From contig NZ_AP018498.1 in NCBI RefSeq assembly GCF_003569745.1, forward strand, positions 2,083,001 through 2,147,000: DNA of 64,000 nucleotides, given 5' to 3'. A program made the translations under genes and the position numbers. Every line of letters starts with the position of its first letter. Within the stretch, counting starts at the first letter, position 1. The stretch is from Altererythrobacter sp. B11. Lineage in GTDB: Bacteria; Pseudomonadota; Alphaproteobacteria; Sphingomonadales; Sphingomonadaceae. The notes under the pieces are model-generated. The model did not search any database, was not told where the DNA came from, and saw only the letters and a program-made list of their open reading frames with translations. Positions 51,291 through 59,635 of this stretch are shown here, in pieces.

Positions 51291-52058
51291 ATGTCCCATA
51301 AAATCACTCTTCACACGCTGCCTTACTACAAAGCAGATCTAGATCCTGTGCCCGCACGTGATCGCTCATTCTTCCTGTTAGTCACCGGTCTCGCGAATGA
51401 ACTTCAGATGTTGAATCGAACATTGGCGGTAATCGTAGGTTCGCTTCCTGATGAGGACTGTCGTATCGCAAACCAAGGCAGTTCCGCCTATGGCATGCTA
51501 ATCGCTCGTTTGTTAGCCGGCCGCCTGTGCGAGGGCTGGAAGATCCTGTCGCACTTCTCCAAGCCCCTCAAGGCTGAATATGAGCCCGAAATGGAGCCTG
51601 AAGGACGGAGGGCGCTCCAGGAAATCAGGGCCTACTTTAATCCCAAACGAGGGCAGGAATGTTTGATTTGGAAGGTGCGCGATCACATCGCATTCCATAG
51701 CCTCAGCGAGACGGTCGAAGCTGCCTATGCCTTGTTCGAGCCAACGGACGATCTAGGTGATTATCTCGCCCCGACGTTCGGCAACACACTGTATTACACT
51801 ACCGAGCTTCTTCAATATCGAGCGCTTCAGCATCTTTCAGGGGCGGACGACCATACTGCCGCACTTGATCGGTTGATCACGGACACGCAGCGAATGACGA
51901 GTGCATTCAATACCGCGATCTACGCGTTTGCGGGAGTATTTTTTAAGCGCTTCTTACCGATCCCGCTTTCCAATTTGATGGCGGAGGCCGAGACCATCGA
52001 TGTCCCAAGTTTCGAGGATCAGTGCCTGACCTTCTTCAGTGAGCTCCCCGTCTCGTAA
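51291..52058 (+). CDS. Uncharacterised accessory protein (255 aa)
   Basis: The protein opens MSHKITLHTLPYYKAD, is mixed alpha-helical, and has regions rich in aromatic residues. I see no domain I can name, no signal peptide and no membrane helix. The region looks AT-richer than the surrounding phage genes, a sign of separate acquisition. It has no obvious ribosome-binding site before the ATG. Flanked by the toxin-antitoxin pair and early phage genes, it is a candidate cargo gene. Confidence 0.65.
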   Translation: MSHKITLHTLPYYKADLDPVPARDRSFFLLVTGLANELQMLNRTLAVIVGSLPDEDCRIANQGSSAYGMLIARLLAGRLCEGWKILSHFSKPLKAEYEPEMEPEGRRALQEIRAYFNPKRGQECLIWKVRDHIAFHSLSETVEAAYALFEPTDDLGDYLAPTFGNTLYYTTELLQYRALQHLSGADDHTAALDRLITDTQRMTSAFNTAIYAFAGVFFKRFLPIPLSNLMAEAETIDVPSFEDQCLTFFSELPVS

Positions 52059-52104
52059 TCCCGATGAATTCTCGCTATGTTCTTCTTTCGAGAGGAGGGC
52101 GGAA

Positions 52105-52527
52105 GTGGTCGGCGTTCCAATCAAATTGCCGAGGCTTGCGCCGGAAATGGCAAGCTTTCGGCTGCTGGTGCTGGCATTCGTCCGCGAGTATTTCGCCGGG
52201 CATTCCGCCAGCCCCTCCTATGGCGAGATCGCCGCGGCGCTCGACAGCAATCGCACCCGAGTTCGCAAGGCAGTGAAGAGCCTCGAGCGGGATGGGATGA
52301 TCCTGCGATCGGCGGGCCCGCGTGGGCTCAAGCTGCCCAGCGTGCGGGACGAGGCGGTGCGCCAGCTGCGCGAACTCGGCTGGCAGGTGGATGAGGATCT
52401 GTGCCAGGCGACTCCGGCCGTCACAAAAGGGGCCCTGCCGCCGCGGGTGGTGCTCGACTATCCCTCCGCCCGATCGGACGGAGGCGCGAATGGGGAAACG
52501 GGAGCGCGAGCTCGCAAAGCTGGCTGA
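52105..52527 (+). CDS. Phage winged-helix protein
   Basis: This 140-aa protein carries a winged-helix domain like the LexA N-terminal type: FRLLVLAFVREYFAGHSASPSYGEIAAALDSNRTRVRKAVKSLERDGMI. The C-terminal half (ELGWQVDEDLCQATP and a Gly/Ala tail) has no known domain. I start at GTG 52105 because AGGAGGG lies six bases upstream; an earlier in-frame GTG at 52039 overlaps the previous gene. It may regulate phage replication genes. Confidence 0.7.
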   Translation: MVGVPIKLPRLAPEMASFRLLVLAFVREYFAGHSASPSYGEIAAALDSNRTRVRKAVKSLERDGMILRSAGPRGLKLPSVRDEAVRQLRELGWQVDEDLCQATPAVTKGALPPRVVLDYPSARSDGGANGETGARARKAG

Positions 52528-53113
52528 GAAGCGGCGGCACAAGATCACCGCCGACTTTGTCCGACGCCATCCCGCCAAGGCTCGCGAAGAGACGGCGCTG
52601 CGAAAGGCCAATCGTCGCCTGCAGGCGGACTGGGGCCACAAGCGGGCCGGCACCCCGGAAACGCATGAGAAGGCGAGCCGCGTGCAGCAGGGGGCGCTGG
52701 CGCGGCTGTTCATGGCGGGTTCGATCAGCGCCGACCAGCTGGCCTGGGCGGCCGAAATCCGCGTGGTGGCGGAGCGGATAGGGGCGGACGTCGCGATCGG
52801 GACGGTGAGCCTTGAAACCCGCGTGGATACGAGCCGCAGCTTTGACGGCACATTCTTCGAGAAGCTGGGCGCGGTGCGGGCGGAGGTTGCCTATACGGCC
52901 TGGCGCGCCTCGCTGGCGAAGCCGGCGCCGGTGCTGGCGATGATCGTGGAGGACATGGCCTGCCTGCGTGCTGCGCGCTTGTTCCACATGCGCACAGAGA
53001 CGGCGCGGCGACTGCTGACGGAGGCGCTGGATGCTTGGCCGGACTTCAGCCGAATGGCGTGCGACAGCGTGGACGAGGCGACGTTGCTGGCGGCGCAGGC
53101 GGCGATCCTGTGA
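52490..53113 (+). CDS. Phage protein of unknown function (207 aa)
   Basis: The gene starts at ATG 52490, overlapping the winged-helix gene by 38 bases. The N-terminal 50 residues are very basic and helical (GKRERELAKLAEKRRHKI). The middle (QGALARLFMAGSISADQLAWAAEIRVVAERI) is a hydrophobic helical segment, and the C-terminus (RTETARRLLTEALDAW) is helical. The arrangement suggests a nucleic-acid-binding phage protein, but no family is recognised. It converges with the DUF3800 gene. Confidence 0.65.
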   Translation: MGKRERELAKLAEKRRHKITADFVRRHPAKAREETALRKANRRLQADWGHKRAGTPETHEKASRVQQGALARLFMAGSISADQLAWAAEIRVVAERIGADVAIGTVSLETRVDTSRSFDGTFFEKLGAVRAEVAYTAWRASLAKPAPVLAMIVEDMACLRAARLFHMRTETARRLLTEALDAWPDFSRMACDSVDEATLLAAQAAIL

Positions 53114-53199
53114 CCATTACAGACTTTGCATACAATTCACTAAGCGCTGCGAAGGCGAAGTAGCGCGCAGTTCAGCTACAAGGCGCGCAACATCCTTCG

Positions 53200-53997
53200 T
53201 CAGCGACGGGAGCCGAGCTGATAGATCTGGGCGATTTCGTCCATTGCCTCTTTATCACCTATAGCCTTGCCATCTGTGACATAAAGACGAGTACTTTGGA
53301 GATTCGGTTGACCATCGGGATCCAGTGTATTGCATAGCTGAAAGACTCGATGATTTATATCTAGCAGCGCAGCGAAGTCCTTTCGGATGGGTAGGCCGGC
53401 GATGCACCTCTTGATGTGTTTCTGGCAATGCCATGCGAGCATATCAGCAGCTTCCAGCAAATGGCGTTCGCCCTTGCGTTCGAAGGAGTAGGAGAACTCC
53501 TGGCCTTTATTGCGCGCGTCTAACGCAAGCTCTTTTAGTAATCGGCGAACATCAGTATTTTTCTCCTGTCCAGATTCAATGAAGACTTCTAACTTCGGGC
53601 GAAAAGATAAATTGCTGATTTCGGCTAAAAACGCCGATAGAATGCATTCTATTGCAAAAGAGTAAGGGTATTCCTTCCCTTTTGCGTTTTCAATAATTCT
53701 GTAGTTCCTTTGGCTGAAGCAAAACGCAAAGCCGAACATGCAGTTATATCGTATTAGATTTATCAGCTCAGTCGCTAAGGCAGTGCATCTCGCCTTGCCG
53801 AGAGATCCGTACGGTTCGACCCGGCCCCCTAAACACTCAGACGTGCGAAAATAATCGATGCCGTACCTGTCTAGCACGTCCTGCCAAGCTGTTGCCATGG
53901 ACTCGCCGGCGTTGGCGCGAACCATGTAGCCCGCGACACAAAACGCAATATCGTCCTTGTTGATGCCTGTCTCATCAACATAAGCTTCGATCAACAT
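53200..53997 (-). CDS. DUF3800 domain protein (putative nuclease-like)
   Basis: This 265-aa protein starts MLIEAYVDETGINKDD, the DUF3800 N-terminal pattern with an Asp-Glu pair suggestive of an RNase H-like active site. Middle region SFRPKLEVFIESGQEK and the later AADMLAWHCQKHIK match the family's other acidic positions. DUF3800 proteins occur in prophages and defence islands, but their activity is not settled. The gene is AT-richer than its neighbours and opposite in direction to the phage genes, a typical independently acquired (moron) gene. Confidence 0.8.
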   Translation of the reverse strand: MLIEAYVDETGINKDDIAFCVAGYMVRANAGESMATAWQDVLDRYGIDYFRTSECLGGRVEPYGSLGKARCTALATELINLIRYNCMFGFAFCFSQRNYRIIENAKGKEYPYSFAIECILSAFLAEISNLSFRPKLEVFIESGQEKNTDVRRLLKELALDARNKGQEFSYSFERKGERHLLEAADMLAWHCQKHIKRCIAGLPIRKDFAALLDINHRVFQLCNTLDPDGQPNLQSTRLYVTDGKAIGDKEAMDEIAQIYQLGSRR

Positions 53998-54185
53998 GAT
54001 AGTGGGCCTTGTTATCCTAAAGCATGCTCCGGCGAGCCGCAGCTCGCTTGAAGTTTGCAAAGGGTTAGCACCTCGATTTCTTCGTAGATACGAGCGATCG
54101 GTACCTTTTCCGCTGCAGGAACGTGTTGGCCGTCACAAAAAGGACTCTGCCAATCGGTCACGCTTTGGGCCAAATCTGACCCCGC

Positions 54186-54257
54186 GATAATTGCGTCCCG
54201 ACGCGATATGGTCCCCCCGAGAAGCCCGCCCGTGCGAAAGCGCTGGCGGGCTTTTTG
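54186..54257 (+). terminator. Promoter-like box and intrinsic terminator before the phage rightward operon
   Basis: AAGCCCGCC (54222-54230) pairs perfectly with GGCGGGCTT (54245-54253), followed by TTT: a strong terminator 20 bases before the next gene. A GATAAT box at 54186-54191 could start a ~60-base leader ending here. A promoter followed by a terminator directly before an operon is the layout of antitermination control (as with lambda Q), but this is inference. The -35 match is poor. Confidence 0.6.
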
Positions 54258-54273
54258 CTGTTCGAGGAGCCTC

Positions 54274-54459
54274 ATGGCAGTCACTGCCCAACCGACTGTT
54301 GCGCAGCTGCTGCGCGAGGAAGTCGACAAGCTCTATGGGCTCACCGGCGAGGCCGAGGACGGCATTCGTTCGGCCGAGCATTTCGACGAGCTGGAAGGCG
54401 AAGTGACCGCGGTGGCGCGCCGCCTGCGTGAGGCCTTCCGCCGAGGACGCCGCGCGTGA
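54274..54459 (+). CDS. Small phage protein (61 aa)
   Basis: ATG 54274 has GAGGAG upstream. The product is a helical acidic protein (PTVAQLLREEVDKLYGLTG, then ELEGEVTAVARRLREAF) ending in basic residues RRGRRA. No family is recognised. The next gene's GTG overlaps its stop (GTGA). It is the first gene of the rightward block that leads to gam and the terminase genes. Confidence 0.65.
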   Translation: MAVTAQPTVAQLLREEVDKLYGLTGEAEDGIRSAEHFDELEGEVTAVARRLREAFRRGRRA

Positions 54460-54644
54460 TGGCTGCCGGCGATCTGATCGATATCGGCAATCTGCGCGAT
54501 ATGGAGCGCAAGGCACGCTCCGGCACGGTGGTGGAAGTGACCGCCGACTTCCTCGCCCAGCTGGTGACCGAGTTGAGTGCCGGCCGGGAAGCCGAGGCAC
54601 AGCGCGGCCGTTGCTTTGGCCTGCCCGAGGGCAAAACGCTGTGA
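54456..54644 (+). CDS. Small phage protein (62 aa)
   Basis: GTG at 54456 overlaps the previous stop; an ATG follows at once (54459). The product is a helical protein (GDLIDIGNLRDMERKARSG, DFLAQLVTELSAGREAEAQ) with no known domain. Its own stop overlaps the next GTG (GTGA at 54641), confirming that the run is translated as a unit. Confidence 0.65.
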   Translation: MMAAGDLIDIGNLRDMERKARSGTVVEVTADFLAQLVTELSAGREAEAQRGRCFGLPEGKTL

Positions 54645-54994
54645 ATGCAGTCGGCAGCTTCCATCCGGCGATTGCCCGCCGTTGCCGGGCTGACGGCCAC
54701 CTGAAGGCGCAGCTGGATGCGCTGGGCGGCGAGGCAGGGCTGCTGATCTGGCACGAGCAGAGGGCTTGGGCGAGCATCACCTTCAGCGGCACGCGGCATC
54801 GGCTGGAATATGCGTTCGAGGGCGGCGACGCTGTGGAGCGCGGCCGGGCGATGCTGGACGCGCTGCCGGAGCATGAATTCCGCATTCCGGGCCAGCTGGT
54901 CGCAGACGCTGCGGTGATCGAACGGCGGGAGGAGCTGGAAGGCCCGGCCCGGCTGGAGGCGGCGATCGAGGTGCTGCTCCTGGAGGAGAATTGA
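54641..54994 (+). CDS. Phage protein of unknown function (117 aa)
   Basis: Starting at GTG 54641 (GTGA overlap), the product begins NAVGSFHPAIARRCRADGH and is helical with an acidic C-terminus (ELEGPARLEAAIEVLLLEEN). No domain recognised. Only one base separates its stop from the gam start. The frame is open upstream but those codons lie inside the previous gene. Confidence 0.65.
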   Translation: MNAVGSFHPAIARRCRADGHLKAQLDALGGEAGLLIWHEQRAWASITFSGTRHRLEYAFEGGDAVERGRAMLDALPEHEFRIPGQLVADAAVIERREELEGPARLEAAIEVLLLEEN

Positions 54995-54995
54995 T

Positions 54996-55514
54996 ATGGC
55001 GGCCGTGCGTGCCCCGCGTTCCGTTGGCGCTGCGACAAAGCTGTGCGAGCGCTTCGCCGTGCTTGAGGCGGCGATCGCCGACATCGAGGCGGAGCGGAAC
55101 AAGGCGATTGCCGATGCCAATGCGGTTGCCGACAGCCAGGCGCAGGGACTGATCGAGGAGCGCGAACAGATCCGCGAGAAGATGGCGCCCTGGTGGGCTG
55201 CCAATGCGGCGGGGCTCACCGAGGGCAAGCGCAAGTCGATCGAATTGGGCGGCTGCAACCTTGGTACGCGCAGCGGCCGCGCGTCGCTGGCGGTCGCCGG
55301 CGACGAGGCGGCAATTGCGCAGAAGCTGGCCAAGCGGGCGTGGGCTGCGGGGCTGACACGCATCAAGCATTCGCTCGATCGGGCAGCCATCCTCAAGGTG
55401 ATTGCCGGCGAGCATCGGCGCCAGCTGGCGGGGCTTGGCCTCAGCCGGAAGGATGGCGAGGAGCTGTTCTTCCTTGAGCGCGCTGAGCAGGCAGGAACGC
55501 TGGCGGGCAGCTGA
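54996..55514 (+). CDS. gam: Host-nuclease inhibitor Gam family protein
   Basis: This 172-aa protein matches the Mu-Gam family: a long N-terminal coiled coil (AVLEAAIADIEAERNKAIADA ... EEREQIREKM), then LTEGKRKSIELGGCNLGTRSGRASLAV and helical ends. Mu Gam coats double-stranded DNA ends and blocks exonucleases such as RecBCD; here the host has AddAB (addB and addA in the same window), so protection from that nuclease is a sensible inference. GGAGGAG precedes the ATG. Confidence 0.85.
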   Translation: MAAVRAPRSVGAATKLCERFAVLEAAIADIEAERNKAIADANAVADSQAQGLIEEREQIREKMAPWWAANAAGLTEGKRKSIELGGCNLGTRSGRASLAVAGDEAAIAQKLAKRAWAAGLTRIKHSLDRAAILKVIAGEHRRQLAGLGLSRKDGEELFFLERAEQAGTLAGS

Positions 55515-55527
55515 TCATGCGCAGCTA

Positions 55528-55839
55528 GTGGCTACCCCGCGCAAGCGCGGTCGAGCAGGCCAGCGCGATCGCCAGCGCCGCCTTCGGCGCACGAATGGCC
55601 TGTGTGAGATGTGCCTTGAGCTGGGCCGCACCACGCAGGCCACGCGGGTCGATCACGTCATCCCGCTGGCTCACGACGGGCCCGACGAGGACTGCAATAC
55701 GCGCAACCTCTGCGAGCCGCATCACCTGGAGGTGACGGCCGAGCAGTTCGGTCACGCCGTGCCACGCCACCGCGGCGTCGGCCGCGATGGTCGCCCAACC
55801 AACCCCGAGCATGCCTGGAACCTCGCCCGCCGCGGCTGA
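55528..55839 (+). CDS. HNH endonuclease
   Basis: This 103-aa protein from GTG 55528 has a zinc-finger HNH domain: CEMCLELGRTTQAT, then VDHVIPLAHDGPDEDCNTRNLCEPHHLEV, with all metal ligands and the catalytic His present. A basic N-terminus (TPRKRGRAGQRDRQRRLRR) precedes it. HNH enzymes directly upstream of the terminase genes are common in HK97-type phages and help the terminase cut cos DNA. The annotated start is the best GTG after the gam stop. Confidence 0.88.
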   Translation: MATPRKRGRAGQRDRQRRLRRTNGLCEMCLELGRTTQATRVDHVIPLAHDGPDEDCNTRNLCEPHHLEVTAEQFGHAVPRHRGVGRDGRPTNPEHAWNLARRG

Positions 55840-55990
55840 GCCCACCGGCACGAGAGGGGAGGGGGGGGGTGAAAGTCCAGCGGCCGATCGGCCGGACACC
55901 GCGCAGTGCCTCCGTATGCACTGCGATGAATTTCGAAGTAAAAAGTTGCGGTCGGCGAAGCGGCCGCGACACTGCACGGAGGCCCCGCAT
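55840..55990. other. Candidate cos/packaging region
   Basis: This 150-base gap between HNH and the terminase small subunit contains GGGGAGGGGGGGGG (about 55855-55868), followed by a palindromic CGGCCGATCGGCCG (55881-55894) and an AT-richer stretch (GAATTTCGAAGTAAAAAG) at 55928-55945. G-runs and inverted repeats at this location are typical of cos sites of HNH-containing phages. No direct proof. Confidence 0.45.
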
Positions 55991-56443
55991 TTGGCGAGCA
56001 AGCGCCGCGGGCGAGCTCCGGCACGCGAGACTATCGGCGGTATTGTTGAGCCCGACTGGGCTAGGTTGCTGCCGGAGGCTGCAGAACAAGGCGCCGCGTC
56101 CGAGCACTGGCGGCGGGTCGCGGGCGAGATGGACGCGGCGCAGATCCTCTCGCCTTCGAATGGGCATTCGCTGCAGCGCCTGGTGCTCACCTACCTGGTC
56201 TATGACCGCTGCGCCCTGATGGTCGCTGCGGAAGGGCTGGTGACCGAGCCGAACGAAGACAATCCGAAGGCGATCGCGCGCCTGTCGATCCACTACAAGG
56301 CGATGCGCGAGGCCGAGAACACCGCTCAGCGGCTCGAGGCGCAGCTCGGTCTTACTCCGGGCAAACGGGCCCGGGTCGGCAAGGTGACAAAGACACGGGA
56401 GCGTAAAGCCGGTGCCGACGCGTTCCTCGGGCCGAAAGCCTAA
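55991..56443 (+). CDS. P27-family terminase small subunit
   Basis: This 150-aa protein (TTG start at 55991, with CGGAGG upstream) shows the P27 pattern: basic start ASKRRGRAPAR, PDWARLLPEAAEQ, YLVYDRCALMVAAEG and a C-terminal TAQRLEAQLGLTPGKRARVGKV. It recognises the phage packaging site and hands DNA to the large subunit. The frame is open upstream through the candidate cos region, but those codons lack family similarity. It overlaps the large-subunit gene by 32 bases. Confidence 0.85.
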   Translation: MASKRRGRAPARETIGGIVEPDWARLLPEAAEQGAASEHWRRVAGEMDAAQILSPSNGHSLQRLVLTYLVYDRCALMVAAEGLVTEPNEDNPKAIARLSIHYKAMREAENTAQRLEAQLGLTPGKRARVGKVTKTRERKAGADAFLGPKA

Positions 56444-58265
56444 GAGGGCCGCCGATCCGACAACCGCCTGGGCGGAAGGTGCCGTCCGCGGCGACTTCGT
56501 GGTGGGCGACATTGTTCGGCACGCGGCCGAACGTCATCTCCGCGACCTGCGGGACGCAGAACGTCGAGGATATTACTGGAGGCCGGAGCTCGCGCAGCGG
56601 GCGCTCGATTTCTTCCCGTGGATGTTCACGATCACGGACGGGCCGGCGGCGGGCAAGCCTTTCCACCTGATCCCGTATCAGACCTTCTGCGTCGGCTCGC
56701 TGATGGGCTGGGTCAATGCGGAGGGTCGCTGGCGTTTCCGATCGGGCTACATCGAGACCGGGAAGGGCCAAGCCAAGTCGCCCATGATGGCGGGCCTCGG
56801 GCTCTACGCCATGGGCTGGTGCGGATTCGAGCGCTCGCAGATCTTCTCGATCGCCGCGAACAAGCAGACCTCCATGGTCCTGTTCAAGGACGCGGTGGCC
56901 ATGTGCCGGGCGCAGGTGCCCGATTACGATGAAGGGGACACACTCGAGCAGCTCGGCCACGTGGTGATCCGCGGTGAGGGCGACAACGCCTGGAAGATCG
57001 AACACCCAGGGTCGCAATCTTTTTTCCTGCCGCTGGCAGACGGGAAACAGCAGTCCGGTCCCCGGCCTCGAATGGTGCTCGCGGACGAAATCCACGAGTT
57101 CGCAACCGACACGCAGATCGAGATCTGGCAGCGAGCGATCGACAAGATCGCCGGCAGTGCCATGACGGTGCTGGGCAGCAACACGCCGGCGACCGCCCAA
57201 GTGGTCGGCACGGCCATATCGGAAGTCGCCCAGGCGGTCGCGCGCGGCGAGGTGAAGAACGACACCGCGTTCGCCTTTGTCGCCCGGGTCGACAAGGCCG
57301 ACCGGGAAACGGTGTTCGAAAATGAGGCGTGCTGGGGCAAGTCGCTGCCGGCACTCGGCGTCACCTATCCGGTGACCAATATCCGGGAAGCGGTCGCTAC
57401 GGCCAAAACCCGACTCTCGACTGCATCCTCAGTCAAGCGGCTCTACTTCGGCATCCCGACGGGCGCCGCCGACTTCTGGATCCGCGAGGACAAATGGGCC
57501 GCGGTGCTGGCACCGGTCGGCGAAGAGATCATCGCGGCGCTGAAGGGCTGCCGGTGTTGGCTCAGCCTGGACCTGTCCAAGAAGAACGACCTGACGGCGC
57601 TCACGGCCACCTGGCTGGATGGGGCGGGGGTGCTTTGGCAGAAAACCTGGTACTGGACGACGAAGGACGGTCTGGCGGAAAGGGCCGCAGCCGATCATGC
57701 GCCTTATGAGGAATGGGTGGAGAAGGGGCTGATCACCGCTGTCCCCGGGGCCACTATCGACAAGAGCTTTATCGCGGCCCGGGTGGCTGAGCTTTGCGCG
57801 GCGCACGACGTGCAGGAGCTGGTGTTCGACCCGGCTCAGATGGCCGACTTCCTAACAGCCTGCGAGGATATCGGCCTCGAGGTCTGGCAGTTCGAGGGGC
57901 CGGATAAGCCGGAGGGCTCGGGGCTGAAGCTCGTGAAGCACGCGCAGGGCACACGGGTCGTCTTCGAAGACCGCCAGCTGTGCATGCCGCGATCGGTGGA
58001 GCGGTTCGAGGACCGGATCCTCAATGAAGCCATTGTGATCGACGATTCACCGGTCACCTACATGTGCGCAGCCAACGCTGCACTGATCGAGGACGGCATC
58101 AAGAACCGTGCCTTCGACAAGAAGCGCTCGCGCGGGCGCATCGACGGCATCGTGACCTGCGCAATGGGTGCCGGCGCCGCCGACAACGTGCCGCTCGAGG
58201 CGGACAAATACGAAGGCTCGTTCGTGGTCGATCTCGACGCGGACGAAGAGGAGGACGGCGATTGA
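56412..58265 (+). CDS. Terminase large subunit
   Basis: This 617-aa motor-nuclease packages phage DNA into the prohead. The ATPase has a Walker A variant ETGKGQAKSP (115-124) and Walker B MVLADEIHEF (Asp225, Glu226). The RNase H-like nuclease has LSLDLSKKNDLTAL and later acidic positions in VFDPAQMADFL, plus RIDGIVTCAMG near the end. GTG start at 56412 fits the N-terminal RSSGRKPKRAADPTT pattern. It couples to the portal gene by TTGA. Confidence 0.93.
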   Translation: MPTRSSGRKPKRAADPTTAWAEGAVRGDFVVGDIVRHAAERHLRDLRDAERRGYYWRPELAQRALDFFPWMFTITDGPAAGKPFHLIPYQTFCVGSLMGWVNAEGRWRFRSGYIETGKGQAKSPMMAGLGLYAMGWCGFERSQIFSIAANKQTSMVLFKDAVAMCRAQVPDYDEGDTLEQLGHVVIRGEGDNAWKIEHPGSQSFFLPLADGKQQSGPRPRMVLADEIHEFATDTQIEIWQRAIDKIAGSAMTVLGSNTPATAQVVGTAISEVAQAVARGEVKNDTAFAFVARVDKADRETVFENEACWGKSLPALGVTYPVTNIREAVATAKTRLSTASSVKRLYFGIPTGAADFWIREDKWAAVLAPVGEEIIAALKGCRCWLSLDLSKKNDLTALTATWLDGAGVLWQKTWYWTTKDGLAERAAADHAPYEEWVEKGLITAVPGATIDKSFIAARVAELCAAHDVQELVFDPAQMADFLTACEDIGLEVWQFEGPDKPEGSGLKLVKHAQGTRVVFEDRQLCMPRSVERFEDRILNEAIVIDDSPVTYMCAANAALIEDGIKNRAFDKKRSRGRIDGIVTCAMGAGAADNVPLEADKYEGSFVVDLDADEEEDGD

Positions 58266-59635
58266 GCGGCTATAAACTGTCGCCCGGCGCAGCCGCGGCT
58301 GAGGCGGCCTATAGTGCCTCGCGCAAACAGGCAGGCGCGCGAGCCGCTACCGACAGTGTCCCGGTCATCGCTGGCGATGCCGACTTGCTCGAGTGGTTCG
58401 GAAACGGCCAACGCGCAGCCGGCATGAATGTGACGCCGGAAACCGCCATGCGATCTTCCGCGGTCTGGCGCTGCGTGACGCTGATCAGCGGCACGATGAT
58501 GTCCGCGCCGCTGGGCGTGTATGAGCACCTCGCGAATGGCGGCCGCCGCTATCTCGCCGACCACCCCTTCAACCGCTTCCTCCAGGTCGAGCCAAACGAG
58601 GAGATGTCCGGGCCCGAGATGATCGAGCTGGCCGGTATGGCCATCCTGCTGCGAGGCAATGGCTACGGCCTCATGCGGCAGGCGCGCAACGGCGTGATGA
58701 CCTCGATCGACTATTATCACCCGGCACGGGTGCTTCCCTTCCGCTCGCTTGATCGCAGCCTCTGGTATCGCTTTACCAACGAGGACGGCACGACCGAAGA
58801 CCACCACGGATCCTACGTGATTCACTTCCGCGGGCCGGGGCGCGATGCCGGCGGCATCCGCGCACTTTCTCCGATCTCGCAGCATGCACAGGCGATCGGA
58901 ATCAACCTGGCGAGCCGGGAATACACCTCCGGCCAATTCGAGCGGGGCCTGCTGACGAACGACTATTTCAGCTTCCCCGCCGGCCATTCGATCTCGGCGC
59001 AGCAGCGCAAGGACTTCAAGGAATATCTGAATCGTCGCGCGCAAGGCGTTGCGAATGCACACAATCCATTGCTGCTCGAGAATGGGGGTGAGTGGAAGCG
59101 GGTCTCCGTCTCGGCCAAGGACGCCCAGCTGCTCGAGCTGCTGCAATATTCGGTGGTCGACGTGGCGAGGATCTTCGGCACTCCTCCCCATATGATCGGT
59201 GAGACCACCGCCGCGACCGCGTGGGGCACCGGCATCGAGCAGATGACGATCGGCTTCCGCCTTTACACCGTGATGCCGCACCTTCGCCGTTTCGCGAAGG
59301 AGATGACCCGAAAGCTGTTCCCGGTGGCTGGCGCCCGGGCGAACAACCTCTTCGTGGACTTCGATCCGGATGCGCTCGAAGTCGGCGACAGCAAGTCACA
59401 GGGCGAATATTTCATGCGCGCACTGGGCGGGCCCAACGGTCCCGGGTGGATGACGCAGGACGAGGTGCGGCGAAAGAAGAACCTCGAGCCACAGGAAACC
59501 GAGCAATCGCGCACGCTCTACTACCCTGCGCCCGCTGCCGGCGCCGCCGGGGCGGACGGTGGGTTAGCAGACGACGAAGACGAGCCGGGGCAAGCGCCGG
59601 CCCTGACCGAACCAGAGGATGATGACGATGCGTAA
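58262..59635 (+). CDS. HK97-family portal protein
   Basis: This 457-aa protein forms the dodecameric DNA entry ring at one capsid vertex. Pattern: AVWRCVTLISGTMMSAPLGVY, DHPFNRFLQVEPNEEMSG, ILLRGNGYGLMRQ, VIHFRGPGRDAGGIRALSPI and ARIFGTPPHMIGE, all standard for HK97-type portals. The TTG start (58262) overlaps the terminase stop. The C-terminus is a long acidic tail with EPEDDDDA. The frame is open ~200 bases upstream inside terminase, which is not used. Confidence 0.93.
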   Translation: MSGYKLSPGAAAAEAAYSASRKQAGARAATDSVPVIAGDADLLEWFGNGQRAAGMNVTPETAMRSSAVWRCVTLISGTMMSAPLGVYEHLANGGRRYLADHPFNRFLQVEPNEEMSGPEMIELAGMAILLRGNGYGLMRQARNGVMTSIDYYHPARVLPFRSLDRSLWYRFTNEDGTTEDHHGSYVIHFRGPGRDAGGIRALSPISQHAQAIGINLASREYTSGQFERGLLTNDYFSFPAGHSISAQQRKDFKEYLNRRAQGVANAHNPLLLENGGEWKRVSVSAKDAQLLELLQYSVVDVARIFGTPPHMIGETTAATAWGTGIEQMTIGFRLYTVMPHLRRFAKEMTRKLFPVAGARANNLFVDFDPDALEVGDSKSQGEYFMRALGGPNGPGWMTQDEVRRKKNLEPQETEQSRTLYYPAPAAGAAGADGGLADDEDEPGQAPALTEPEDDDDA

